Source: Loki-b32 sp048941605 (GTDB lineage Archaea; Asgardarchaeota; Lokiarchaeia; Sigyniarchaeales; SOKP01). Taken from it: a stretch of DNA of 64,000 nucleotides. Every line of letters starts with the position of its first letter. Within the stretch, counting starts at the first letter, position 1. Below, in pieces: positions 17,085 through 26,161 of the stretch. Under the pieces are notes generated by a model. The model was not told the DNA's origin. It saw only the letters and a list, made by a program, of their open reading frames with translations, and made no database searches. Made by a program: the position numbers and the translations under genes. The stretch lies in the NCBI GenBank assembly GCA_048941605.1, contig JBHLNL010000002.1, positions 1 to 64,000 on the forward strand, written 5' to 3'.

Positions 17085-18443
17085 TTAGAGCTTATTATTT
17101 TTCAGTAATTCGTCGATATTATAATTAAAGGCAATAGGGATTTCTCGTTCCAAGAACTCACCTGCAAGATTCTGTAATACTAAAGTTTTAATTTCTTCTG
17201 GGTTGTTAGTCTGTCCTAAAACCCACCCCAGTTTTACATAAGCTACCTCTGGTAATAAGTTTCTTCCAGAGATTAAACCCATATTTAATAATTCTCTTCC
17301 AGTTGAGTAAACATTCATACCCACAAATCCATGGAGTGTTTGAGTGGTCATAAGAATAGTAATTCCTTCTTGAATCGCTCTTTTAATTGAATCATAAATA
17401 GTAGTAGATACATGTCCTAATCCAGTCCCTGCAATTACAATTCCTTTATATCCTTTATCTATATAAAAGTTAATTAATTCATTATCAGTTCCAGGGTATG
17501 AATAAATTAAAGCAGTCTTCTTTTCAAAGTTAGTAAGGGCTTTTGTTTCTGATTTTGTTCTTTTCTTATAATCATTAGTAAACATCTTGATTTTTCGATT
17601 TTGAATCATCCCCAATGGTATGGTATTTATAGTTCGAAATGTATTTCTTACAGAAGAATGCATTTTCCTAACTAATGTGCCTCTATGAATTAATCCATAA
17701 TCATGAGATGAAGAGCCAAGCATGGAAACTACGACTTCAGCGATATCCGATCTTGCTACAACTGCAGCATTAATTAAATTTAAAGCAGCATCTGAGGAAG
17801 GTCTATCAGAACTTCTCTGGCTCCCAACTAAAACTACTGGAGCCCCTAAATCTTTTAACATGAATGAGAGAGCTGCACTAGTAAATGACATTGTATCTGT
17901 TCCATGACCAATCATTATACCATCGATTCCTGAGTTTGCTACATTTTTAACTTTTTCCGCCAATTTTTGCCAATGATCTGGTTTCATATTTTCTGAAAGG
18001 ATTTGAAATACAATTTCGCAATCAAGATTACAAATTTCAGCCAATTCCGGTACAGCACTGAATAATTCTCCGGGAGTAAAAGAAGGAATTACTGCTCCTG
18101 TAGTATAGTCTAATCTCGAGGCAACAGTTCCACCCGTTCCTAATAATTTAAGATTAGGGAGATTTTTATTATTGGGAAATTCTTTTTCTGGAATTTTATA
18201 TGAAGCTTCTCGTTTTCCTAATTTTTTAATTTCTTTTATTTCATTAGTATTAATTCCAATATTATAGTTATTACTCAACTTAAGATTGATGAAATTTGGA
18301 GCCGAATATTCATTTCTTGGCAATATTATTCCTTCATAATCTGTTCTTTCAGTTTTTATTTGCACTATGTCCCAAATTTCTATATTATTCTTTTCCAATA
18401 ACTTTCTTCCTTCCTTTTTATAACCTTTTAACTTTTCACTCAT
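17085..18443 (-). CDS. gatD: Glu-tRNA(Gln) amidotransferase subunit D
   Basis: Asparaginase-type subunit of archaeal GatDE. It releases ammonia from glutamine for transamidation of Glu-tRNA(Gln). An N-terminal SH3-like domain (1-80) precedes the asparaginase domain with LGTGGTVAS (Thr103, Thr106) and IMIGHGTDTMSF (Thr182, Asp183). Length 452 is typical. It directly follows gatE without spacer, so subunits are made together. Presence of GatDE implies indirect Gln-tRNA synthesis. Confidence 0.95.
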   Translation of the reverse strand: MSEKLKGYKKEGRKLLEKNNIEIWDIVQIKTERTDYEGIILPRNEYSAPNFINLKLSNNYNIGINTNEIKEIKKLGKREASYKIPEKEFPNNKNLPNLKLLGTGGTVASRLDYTTGAVIPSFTPGELFSAVPELAEICNLDCEIVFQILSENMKPDHWQKLAEKVKNVANSGIDGIMIGHGTDTMSFTSAALSFMLKDLGAPVVLVGSQRSSDRPSSDAALNLINAAVVARSDIAEVVVSMLGSSSHDYGLIHRGTLVRKMHSSVRNTFRTINTIPLGMIQNRKIKMFTNDYKKRTKSETKALTNFEKKTALIYSYPGTDNELINFYIDKGYKGIVIAGTGLGHVSTTIYDSIKRAIQEGITILMTTQTLHGFVGMNVYSTGRELLNMGLISGRNLLPEVAYVKLGWVLGQTNNPEEIKTLVLQNLAGEFLEREIPIAFNYNIDELLKNNKL

Positions 18444-20363
18444 TTATTTCATCTCCTTTAATTTCTCCTTAATTAAATTATCTAATTCTTTAGAAACAAC
18501 AGCTCCATCAATCTTTCCTCTTACTTTTTTCATTATTTCTCCCATTAGAGGTCCTTTTGCTCTCATTTCTTTTTCTTTTATCATCTCAAAGTTATTATTT
18601 ATGATTTCTTTTATTAATTGTTTAAGATCCTGAACTGAAATACTTTCAATCTTTAATTTCATTTTAATCTGATCAATAGAGAGTTCAAGAGAATCAGCTT
18701 TGAGAATCATAATTTCTTCTATGGCTTCCTTACTAATTTGATTTTTCTTTAAAAGAGTAAAAATTTCAATAAAGTTATCATCAGAAATGTTTTCTATGTT
18801 TTTTCCGTCTCTTCTAAGAGCAGTTGTCGTTTCTAAAAGAGTTGTGAAGATTAATGATGGATTATCAGGATATAATTTTATTAAATCATCAAACAACTTG
18901 AGTTTTCCTGTAAAAATCAGGTCTTTTATCAATCTTTCTTCTGCTTTATATTTTTTAGCATACTCTTTTATAATTATCCATGGATATTTTGGGAGTTTTT
19001 TTCTTATTTCACTTATTTCTTCTTCATTGTTAAAGATAGCTTCTGTATCTGTATCAGGATATAACCTCGCGCCCCCATGAAGTTCTCTTAAAAATTCTGT
19101 CTTTCCATCCTCAAGAGCTCTTCTAGTCTCAGGAGGAACACCGTTAAAAGCATATTTTACTCGATTAATGATAACATCCATTGCTGTATTTAATTCTTTT
19201 TTGGAGCCTAAAATTAATACAAAGCAATCAGATTCTTTAGTAACTAATTTATCTTTGATCTTTTTTATTTCTTCTTTTGAAAAATTATAATTATTTAGGT
19301 CTTCATCGGAATGAATTATACCTTTTAAACCAGAGATTAATTTTACTTTGCTACTAAGTTCTGTACCAAATCGATAATTTTCCATTAATTCTTTTCCAAA
19401 TACCCCCTTAAATCCACCGAAATTTATTCCATATAGTAATTTTCCTGATTTAATACCTTTAGCTATAAAATTAGATTTAGTTTTAGAGAGAATATCAGTT
19501 AAATCTACAAAGCTCTTTTTAATGTCTGTCTCATTTAATTTTCTTTTGGTTAGTTCTTCCTTAATTTCAAGAAGTTTTAATTGACGTGAAATTTCATGAT
19601 TGATTAATATAGGAATTAATCCTAATTTCTGAACTCCTTTTATTTCAATTCTAGTTCCTGCTGTAATACTCACATTAACATCTTGTCTAATTGATCCTAG
19701 TACTTTTTTTACATTTGTGGACCATAATAATAATCCTATTCTTTCAGCACATTCCCTACATTCTTCAGGTGTATTTATATCAGGTTTTGTTGTTACCTCT
19801 ACTAATGGAATTCCTAATCGATCTAATCGAAAATAATTAGTTTTATTTTCTGTTTTAATTTTTCTTGCAGCTTCCTCCTCCAAACTTAAGATTTCTATTC
19901 GAACTTTTTTACCACTTTCTAAAGGAATTGCACCATCGGTCCCTAAAATCATCGTTCGTTGAAAACCACAAGGAACACTTCCATCAAGGTAATTTTTTCT
20001 ACATACATGCATTTCTTCAATAATATTTGCATTAACAAGCATAGCAATTTGTAAAGCAATTTTTCTTGCTTCATCATTGCAAGAAAATGGTGGAGTATCA
20101 TCGAGTTCATAGGTGCATACTACATCATTATATCCTTCATAGATAATTCCCATTCCCTTCTCGTATTCTGTTATCATTGCTTTATCATAAGTACCCATTT
20201 CACCCAAAACTGGACGCATTGCTCGTTCTATTGTGAAATCTGGTTCGCGAGTTCCCTGTAGTTTAGCGGGACACCTACAAAATAATTTTTTTTCGGTATC
20301 AAGTTGTTGGTGAATCTCAAGTCCACATTTAAGGCCTAGTTTTTCATAATCAAATTCGTTCAT
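18444..20363 (-). CDS. gatE: Glu-tRNA(Gln) amidotransferase subunit E
   Basis: Kinase and amidotransferase subunit of GatDE that activates the glutamyl group on tRNA(Gln). The N-terminus has LKCGLEIHQQLDTEKKLFCR (residues 11-30). YLDGSVPCGFQRT near 125 and RLGIPLVEVTTKPDI near 182 are family signatures. The GatE-specific AspRS-like insertion follows. The C-terminal YqeY-like tail ends with GPLMGEIMKKVRGKIDGAVV. Length 639 is normal. A TAA separates it from gatD with zero spacing. Confidence 0.96.
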   Translation of the reverse strand: MNEFDYEKLGLKCGLEIHQQLDTEKKLFCRCPAKLQGTREPDFTIERAMRPVLGEMGTYDKAMITEYEKGMGIIYEGYNDVVCTYELDDTPPFSCNDEARKIALQIAMLVNANIIEEMHVCRKNYLDGSVPCGFQRTMILGTDGAIPLESGKKVRIEILSLEEEAARKIKTENKTNYFRLDRLGIPLVEVTTKPDINTPEECRECAERIGLLLWSTNVKKVLGSIRQDVNVSITAGTRIEIKGVQKLGLIPILINHEISRQLKLLEIKEELTKRKLNETDIKKSFVDLTDILSKTKSNFIAKGIKSGKLLYGINFGGFKGVFGKELMENYRFGTELSSKVKLISGLKGIIHSDEDLNNYNFSKEEIKKIKDKLVTKESDCFVLILGSKKELNTAMDVIINRVKYAFNGVPPETRRALEDGKTEFLRELHGGARLYPDTDTEAIFNNEEEISEIRKKLPKYPWIIIKEYAKKYKAEERLIKDLIFTGKLKLFDDLIKLYPDNPSLIFTTLLETTTALRRDGKNIENISDDNFIEIFTLLKKNQISKEAIEEIMILKADSLELSIDQIKMKLKIESISVQDLKQLIKEIINNNFEMIKEKEMRAKGPLMGEIMKKVRGKIDGAVVSKELDNLIKEKLKEMK

Positions 20364-20465
20364 ATTAATCGAATTTTAATTTAAATTTTAGTCAAATACT
20401 ATTAAGAGTGAATTAATAAATCTTATATTAATTTTCAAAAAAGGTTTAGGATATTTTAATATAGG

Positions 20466-21539
20466 TTATTTTAAATAATAAATGCCATTGTTTTGAGTAA
20501 TCTCAGTATGCTCTGAAAGATAATCTATTAACATTTGTTTTTGCTTAATATTTTTTTCTATAGTTAGGTCAATTCGAAATGATAGATCTTTAAGGTTCTC
20601 AATTCTAATCCAATGCAATTTGTTAAAGAATTGCATTATTTTACTAAGAAAGTCTTCTTGTGTGCCAAATTTTTGCAAATCTTTTTCTATTGTTTTAATC
20701 CATTTATTAAAAGCAGTTTTAGTTTTAAAACTTATAAATATTTCATTATCTTCTGCTAAATTCATCCATAAATATTTATCTTTATCCTCAAGTACTCTAT
20801 TGTAATTTACCATAAAATCGACGTTTTCTTTTATCAGTTTTAATCGTTCTTTCTTAGCTAATTCCTTTTTAAATAATAGATCTGTTTCTATAAGATCTAA
20901 TCTGCAATAATAACCTGCTGGAGAATAAATAAAATCAGTTACTCTGACCCCTAGTATACCAAAAACAGCTGCAAAAAATTTGCAATTTTCAAAATGCAGA
21001 TTTTTAAATTTTCCAATAAATTCTAAAATCGCTTTGGCAGGTCTATTATCTTTAGAAGGAATTATTTCCAATTGCATATCTTTAGATACCGTAGTAGTGG
21101 CATATCTACTTCTTATCTTTTCAAAAAATAATTTAGCATCTTTAAAATTATTAGTTTTAACCTCTTTATTGAAGAAATCTCGATACATTAATAAAAATCG
21201 TGTGTTAAATTCAAATGAAAAATGTGTATATTTATTAGGTTCAATTGCCATTTCATAAAGTGGAATTGTTGCTTTAAAAGTGAATCGATCGAAGAAATCC
21301 TTAATCTTTTTATCTTCTACTCTCTTAAAGTCATCAATTGTTTTTCCTTCTTCAAATAATTTCAATATATTTTCTATAATATAATTGTAAAAACTTGAAA
21401 TACTTTTATATCTCTCATCATTAGGGTTTTTCATGTGTTTCACATTTACATATCTTTTCACCCATTCTTTAATAGCTGGAGATGTTGAAATGGTTTGTTG
21501 AGTTGTTCTCTTATTTGATAAATATTTTTTTGGAGACAT
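20466..21539 (-). CDS. RHH-like Asgard protein, island-flanking paralogue A
   Basis: A 357-residue protein that is not a known enzyme. The N-terminus (RTTQQTISTSPAIKEWVKRY, then SISSFYNYIIENIL) reads like a ribbon-helix-helix or antitoxin-type DNA-binding segment. The remaining 280 residues are a mixed helical/strand domain shared with the gene at 24912-25997. Shared landmarks are DDFK, the FKNLHFENCKF / YKNLTFENCKY segment and LHWIRIE / LHWIEIE. A transcription factor with a large effector domain is the likeliest role. The pair brackets a 3.3-kb accessory island. Confidence 0.6.
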   Translation of the reverse strand: MSPKKYLSNKRTTQQTISTSPAIKEWVKRYVNVKHMKNPNDERYKSISSFYNYIIENILKLFEEGKTIDDFKRVEDKKIKDFFDRFTFKATIPLYEMAIEPNKYTHFSFEFNTRFLLMYRDFFNKEVKTNNFKDAKLFFEKIRSRYATTTVSKDMQLEIIPSKDNRPAKAILEFIGKFKNLHFENCKFFAAVFGILGVRVTDFIYSPAGYYCRLDLIETDLLFKKELAKKERLKLIKENVDFMVNYNRVLEDKDKYLWMNLAEDNEIFISFKTKTAFNKWIKTIEKDLQKFGTQEDFLSKIMQFFNKLHWIRIENLKDLSFRIDLTIEKNIKQKQMLIDYLSEHTEITQNNGIYYLK

Positions 21540-21810
21540 AATATTTTAAACCTTATCTAATTTTTAAATTTATATTAGTTGAAAAATTCAATTATGTAAA
21601 ATTTTTTGATATTTACAATAAATTCCATAACTTATTTAATATTTATAAGATACATTTTTTTTATTAATACATTTATAATGTAAATTTTTTAGTATTTTCT
21701 TTTTAGAAACACCTAATACGAGTTTATTTCTTCAAAATAGAAATTTTGACAACAAATATTCCCTTTCATTAGATTTTTTATTTATAAAGATTAGATCGGT
21801 ATTGTAGGTT

Positions 21811-22233
21811 GTGTCGATAGAAGGAAAAAATCATTCACAGGCAGACTACAAGAAATTCTTACCAATAGTGCTTTCAAAAAATGGTAATTCTATTTTTCAT
21901 CCAGGGTTTATCTACCGTTCTTTGCTTCGAGAGACAACCATATCAAAATTAAATGCCCAGAAAATTACTGAGGAAGTTTTACGATTTCTCATCTCAGCAA
22001 ATTTGAAGATTATAACTGCCCCTTTAATTAGAGAAGTGGTGAATGTTCATCTGCTTAAGAATGGGTTCGAAAAGGAACGATTACAGTATACTCGAATAGG
22101 GTTGCCTTTCTATGACTTGAAAGAACTGTTCACCAATACGGAAAATGATGAGGGTGTCATATCCAAAATCATCAATTGGATTATTGAAGAATTTTATGAG
22201 GTAAATAAGCTAATTGAGGGGGATGAAAAGTGA
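21811..22233 (+). CDS. Stand-alone ATP-cone domain protein
   Basis: The 140 residues match an ATP-cone, the nucleotide-sensing domain of ribonucleotide reductases and NrdR. They carry FLPIVLSKNGNSIFHPGFIYRSL, TEEVLRFL, IREVVNVHLL and LQYTRIGLPFYDLKEL. The last motif is especially like class III reductase N-termini. No reductase catalytic domain follows, so this is either a truncated nrdD or an independent nucleotide sensor. The start is GTG. Its stop overlaps the start of the next membrane-protein gene (GTGA), indicating coupling. Confidence 0.75.
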   Translation: MSIEGKNHSQADYKKFLPIVLSKNGNSIFHPGFIYRSLLRETTISKLNAQKITEEVLRFLISANLKIITAPLIREVVNVHLLKNGFEKERLQYTRIGLPFYDLKELFTNTENDEGVISKIINWIIEEFYEVNKLIEGDEK

Positions 22234-22439
22234 AAATTAGCAGGATATATAAGAAATTTATTTCAATGATTGGGTGGTTTATTCTTTGGATTGCTTCTTT
22301 TCCATGGTTATGGTACTATGGTATGCCTTTCTATATAGATTACTTATATTTTTATATGTACTTCAGCGGAATTGCTACTCTTCTAATTATGGTCGCTGAT
22401 TTATCAGAAATTTATAAAATGACTAAAGATTACATATAA
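22230..22439 (+). CDS. Small two-helix membrane protein
   Basis: A 69-residue protein with two hydrophobic helices (about 11-30 and 35-56) and a basic N-terminus (KISRIYKKF). The GTG start overlaps the ATP-cone gene by 4 nt, and GAGGGGG lies upstream as a strong Shine-Dalgarno. The unit suggests a nucleotide-responsive pair made of a soluble sensor and a membrane partner, which is inference. No family is recognised. Confidence 0.6.
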   Translation: MKISRIYKKFISMIGWFILWIASFPWLWYYGMPFYIDYLYFYMYFSGIATLLIMVADLSEIYKMTKDYI

Positions 22440-22500
22440 AAAATGAAAGTATATCGATTTATTATACTAAAAAAAATAGTGATAATTATTGAGTGTATTT

Positions 22501-22647
22501 TCATGCATAATAGACTCCCAAAATTGCCTTACAATTAGGACACACTATTATTGTCTTTCTTCCTGGTCTTATTGTTTCTAATTCTTTCTTAGGATTTGTA
22601 AACTCAAAATTACAAAATCCACATTTTGCATTTTCGTTTTTGGGCAT
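22501..22647 (-). CDS. Small zinc-ribbon protein
   Basis: A 48-residue protein with paired cysteines AKCGFCNFEF (Cys9, Cys12) and VCPNCKAI (Cys36, Cys39), the CxxC...CxxC layout of a single zinc ribbon, separated by a basic segment (ETIRPGRKT). The ATG follows a purine-rich GAGG stretch. The role is unknown; nucleic-acid or protein binding are both possible. Confidence 0.65.
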   Translation of the reverse strand: MPKNENAKCGFCNFEFTNPKKELETIRPGRKTIIVCPNCKAILGVYYA

Positions 22648-22720
22648 TTTCAAACCTCTAAAAATAATAGAATATAAAATTTATATAAGAACAACTTAAG
22701 TATTTTAGCTACATTGCAAG

Positions 22721-23218
22721 CTAGCTATGATCAAGCCAAATCAAACCTGTATTATCGTCCCAAACACTAGTACCTTGAGTCTTTTGACCGCCAGCATAAA
22801 TTTTAACCCAGACAGATATATATGCCTTTATATCATAATCTCTACTATCCCACACTCTCCCCCATACACGATATTTAACAGATATTTTCTCATCATATTC
22901 ATTATATTCATATGACCATTCTATATTCGACGAAAATTTCCACCACCATAACCAAAATGGGAACGTATAATGGTATACAGTCCACCAGCTCCAACTTCCA
23001 CTTTTACTAGTGATAATTGGACCTCCACCAGCTCCTATTCCTGTTGTAACCTCCAAAGCTACTGTTAATCTACACTCATTTGGCAAACCAGGATAATTTC
23101 GACATCCTGTCAAATGATAATGGTGATCATATTTAGCTGCTAAAGTGGATGTTGTTAAAAATGCTAAAATACATATTGATAATATACTTATACTTATTTT
23201 TGATCTTTTTGATAGCAT
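22721..23218 (-). CDS. Secreted tryptophan-rich protein
   Basis: A 165-residue exported protein. A basic N-terminus (LSKRSK) and hydrophobic core (ISISILSICILAFL) end at TLAA, a typical signal peptide. The mature part is rich in Trp and Tyr (SGSWSWWTVYHYTFPFW, then LWWWKF) and has two Cys (TGCRN, NECRL). An extracellular beta protein, perhaps adhesive or toxin-like, is conceivable but unproven. The start is set by a perfect AGGAGGT upstream of 23218. The ATG nine codons earlier lacks such a site. Confidence 0.65.
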   Translation of the reverse strand: MLSKRSKISISILSICILAFLTTSTLAAKYDHHYHLTGCRNYPGLPNECRLTVALEVTTGIGAGGGPIITSKSGSWSWWTVYHYTFPFWLWWWKFSSNIEWSYEYNEYDEKISVKYRVWGRVWDSRDYDIKAYISVWVKIYAGGQKTQGTSVWDDNTGLIWLDHS

Positions 23219-23299
23219 ATATTTAACCTCCTTAATTTTTGTCAATATTAATTTTTTTTAAAATTTTTGTCTAATTTTATAATAAGACTCTCTTTTTAA

Positions 23300-23863
23300 A
23301 TATTACTAATTGGTAAAGGAATTGCTAAAGATCATCCAGCTGTAAAGTGGACGGAGTCATATTTAAAGACCAAAGGAATGGAATTTGTTAACTTTAAGGC
23401 AGTTTCCAAACTTATTAGTCAGCTTTCCTCAACAGCTCCAGTATCTTCTAAGAGTGTTCTAAGTCCAGCTCAAAAGGCTAATATAAAAAAGATTATATGG
23501 GAGTTAACAGGGGGGAGAAGCTGGTGGACTGGTAAGCCTGTTCCATACGATGATGCTATCCCACATCATATATTGCATGATCCTATGCCCCCCCATAAAA
23601 CTCTGTATGGTGCACAATGGGAGAATAAATTCGAGTATTTTGCAATGTTATCTAAAGGGGAAAATATGAAGGTGGAGACTTTGCATGATTGGCGTAAGAT
23701 TCAAGCTTTGTTTACTTCGATGTGGCAGAAATTTAAGGAGGGTGATATAGAGGGAGCAGTTGCCCATTGGTCGAACCAAAAAGATATTGATGATTTTTTG
23801 TATGAGAGGAAGTCAAAGCGATACTTAGATTATTGGTTGAATATTATTAAATATGGGATTTAA
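23300..23863 (+). pseudogene. 5'-truncated gene, possible HNH-like nuclease
   Basis: The frame is open from a TAA at 23297-23299 and reads like protein from its first codons (IGKGIAKDHPAVKWTESYL). The first ATG is only at 23378, so the 5' end is probably lost. Downstream, SWWTGKPVPYDDAIPHHILH followed by PPHKTLYG and HDWRKI has the Trp/Gly and His-His pattern of HNH or His-Me toxin nucleases. That assignment is tentative. It may also be a short gene starting at 23378 (161 residues). Confidence 0.4.
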
Positions 23864-23971
23864 ATTTATATTTTTCTTTTTGTAAATTTAATTAACACAA
23901 AGAGAGCCCCAATTTAAATAATTTAATTACTATGTTATAATTATAATTATTCTCTTTATTGGTGGAGAAAA

Positions 23972-24565
23972 ATGAAAGATAATACAAAAGAGGAAGATTC
24001 TTCGCTTTTTACAGATCGATCATATAGTATTTTCACTGAGATCTTCAATTCGAATGGTCTTGTAAAACGCCTAGATTCTACTATTCTTTCTCAGTCTCAA
24101 GTTAAGTTGCTTTCTAATCTCTTTTTTATAGTAAAGAACGCCTATGCTAAAAGGAATATTTCTTTTGATACTGAGAAGAGTGAATTTGAGAAAGTCTCTA
24201 ATGTCTTTTTTCAAACATTTAAGTTGGATGATCTTGATGACCAAGATAGCTTAGAATCTGCGATGGAGCGTTATATCGAGGATTTAACAAAATTTGAGTT
24301 TTATGTTCCTGAAGATCTTTCTAGTAGTAGGAAGCTTTATAAGCAGGGGATTAATGAAGTATTAAAGTATTTTGAAGAATCATTAAGGACTATAAGGGAG
24401 GAGGAAATAATCTTCTGGGAAAGACTATTTGAAGAGTACAAGAAAGATAAGGAAGGCTATAACTTAGAGTTTCGTACCACAGCAACACGATTTAAGAAAG
24501 ATCTTGACAGATTCTCACAGATCACCAAAGAGGACATCGAGAACACCTTTAAGAGTCTCAAGTAG
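23972..24565 (+). CDS. Helical protein of unknown function
   Basis: Unrecognised 197-residue protein, acidic and mostly helical with coiled-coil character in the second half (EVLKYFEESLRTIREEEIIF). It has no membrane segment or cysteines. Codon choice appears less extreme in AT than in neighbouring core genes, which would agree with recent acquisition. GGTGG at 23961-23965 lies 6 nt before the ATG. It lies inside the accessory island, and partnership with the preceding nuclease-like fragment is possible. Confidence 0.5.
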   Translation: MKDNTKEEDSSLFTDRSYSIFTEIFNSNGLVKRLDSTILSQSQVKLLSNLFFIVKNAYAKRNISFDTEKSEFEKVSNVFFQTFKLDDLDDQDSLESAMERYIEDLTKFEFYVPEDLSSSRKLYKQGINEVLKYFEESLRTIREEEIIFWERLFEEYKKDKEGYNLEFRTTATRFKKDLDRFSQITKEDIENTFKSLK

Positions 24566-24911
24566 TATGTTTTTTATTAGGTTGTGAATAAGAATCTATG
24601 GGCTTATTCCTATCAGAGATTAAAAGTATTGCTTGTTCGAGGTTTTTGAGAGTACATTTTTTCCATTTATATATATATGATCCATTTCTTTATAATGTTT
24701 TTTCTATTGAGTAATTAGATAAGCTATCTTAGAAATTAAAAATTTATACCTTTGTTTATATATGAAGATGTTGAAATTATAATTGGGCAATTTTTGCGAT
24801 AAAAATCAAGGGGATTGCAGGGGTTCAGCCAAAAAGACAAGAGAAGGGGGTAAATAGGGAGTAAAGAGGACGAGATCCGTTTCTTTTTTTTTAATTTTTA
24901 ATTGAAATTTA
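24566..24911. other. Intergenic region in the accessory island
   Basis: 346 nt without a supported gene. A G-rich run lies near 24810-24870 (GGGGATTGCAGGGGTTC and AAGGGGGTAAATAGGG), unusual in this AT-rich window. No tRNA, hairpin or direct repeat is evident. The two flanking genes converge here. Confidence 0.4.
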
Positions 24912-25997
24912 TTATTCAATAAGTTTTTTTAATTGAAATTTACCATCTATTTGTAAAATATTTGATTTTTTTGATAGTATCTCAAATAAAAATTTTCTTT
25001 CATTTTGGAATTTTATATTTGATAATTTTATTTGAAAGATTAGATCTTTTTTACTTTCGATTTCAATCCAATGTAGTTTTTCAAAAAACTTCAAGAGATT
25101 AAGAGTATACTCCTCACGATCACTAAATTTATCTATTTCGTTTTCTGTTAAATTTACCCAATCTTTTTGAATTTCTTCGTTGTTAAAATTGATGATAACA
25201 TTTCTATCTCCAGCTAACCTCATCCAAAAATAATAATCCTTATCATCTAAAATTCTAGGATAATTGAAGAAATAAGATAGATTATGGTTAACTAGTTCAA
25301 CCCTCTCTTTTTTTGCCAAGTCTTTTCTATAAAACAAATCTGTGGTTTTTAAGTTGAACCTGAAATAGTTATCTTTATCTGAATATAGAAAATTAGTTAT
25401 TTTAGCACCTAACAAACCAAAAAGTGCTGCATTGTATTTGCAATTTTCAAATGTTAAATTTTTGTATAATCCAGAATATTCAAATATTCCAGTTAATCCT
25501 TTTCCCTTCTTTCCAGTAAAGATATCCAAATTTACTTCCTTGGTAAGATTTTGTGAAATTAAATAGTTTTTAACTCTATTGAATATACTCTTTATACTAG
25601 CAATATCATAAGGATCCATTCGATCCAAATAAAGCCTTCTTAGAGTTAAATAAAAAAAGGTGTTTTTTTCAAAGAATGGATGTGTATAACGATTTGTCCT
25701 TATAGCAGTTTCATAATAAGGAATTAAGGCATTAAAGGAAATTTTATCGAAAAATCCCTTAATTTCACTGTCTACAAAAGATTTAAAGTCATCAAGTGTT
25801 TTACGTTGGTCAAAACAATCCATAGTTTTTTCCAAAACATAATTGTAAAAAGCCGAGATACTTTTAACCCGATTATCGTTCGGATATTTGTTTTGATTTT
25901 CAATTACATATTTTTCTATTCGATCTTTCAATGCAGGGGAAATAGAAATTGTCTGCTGGGTTATTTTTTTTCTTGATAAAGGTCTTTCTGAAGTCAT
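24912..25997 (-). CDS. RHH-like Asgard protein, island-flanking paralogue B
   Basis: Paralogue of the gene at 20466-21539, of nearly equal length (361). It has the same RHH-like N-terminus (ITQQTISISPALKDRIEKYV; KSISAFYNYVLEKTMD) and the same C-terminal domain landmarks (YKNLTFENCKYNAALFGLLG, KLHWIEIE). Substitutions are spread over the whole length, so the duplication is old. Both copies lie on the same strand and frame the 21.8-24.6 kb island. Confidence 0.6.
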   Translation of the reverse strand: MTSERPLSRKKITQQTISISPALKDRIEKYVIENQNKYPNDNRVKSISAFYNYVLEKTMDCFDQRKTLDDFKSFVDSEIKGFFDKISFNALIPYYETAIRTNRYTHPFFEKNTFFYLTLRRLYLDRMDPYDIASIKSIFNRVKNYLISQNLTKEVNLDIFTGKKGKGLTGIFEYSGLYKNLTFENCKYNAALFGLLGAKITNFLYSDKDNYFRFNLKTTDLFYRKDLAKKERVELVNHNLSYFFNYPRILDDKDYYFWMRLAGDRNVIINFNNEEIQKDWVNLTENEIDKFSDREEYTLNLLKFFEKLHWIEIESKKDLIFQIKLSNIKFQNERKFLFEILSKKSNILQIDGKFQLKKLIE

Positions 25998-26161
25998 TTT
26001 TGATTCTTTTTTTAATTTTTTTTGACATTTATATAGTAAACTTTTGTATATATAAAATTATTAAAAAATAAATTTGCAAATTATAATAGAATAGATTGGT
26101 AATATATCCTTTCAGTAGAACAAACTAGTTTTGATCCTATTTTAAAAAGGTTTAGGGAATT

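Noticed and set aside
22721..23245. Upstream ATG (23245) for the secreted Trp-rich protein
   Set aside because: AGGAGGT lies directly before the ATG at 23218, and the signal peptide then begins normally.
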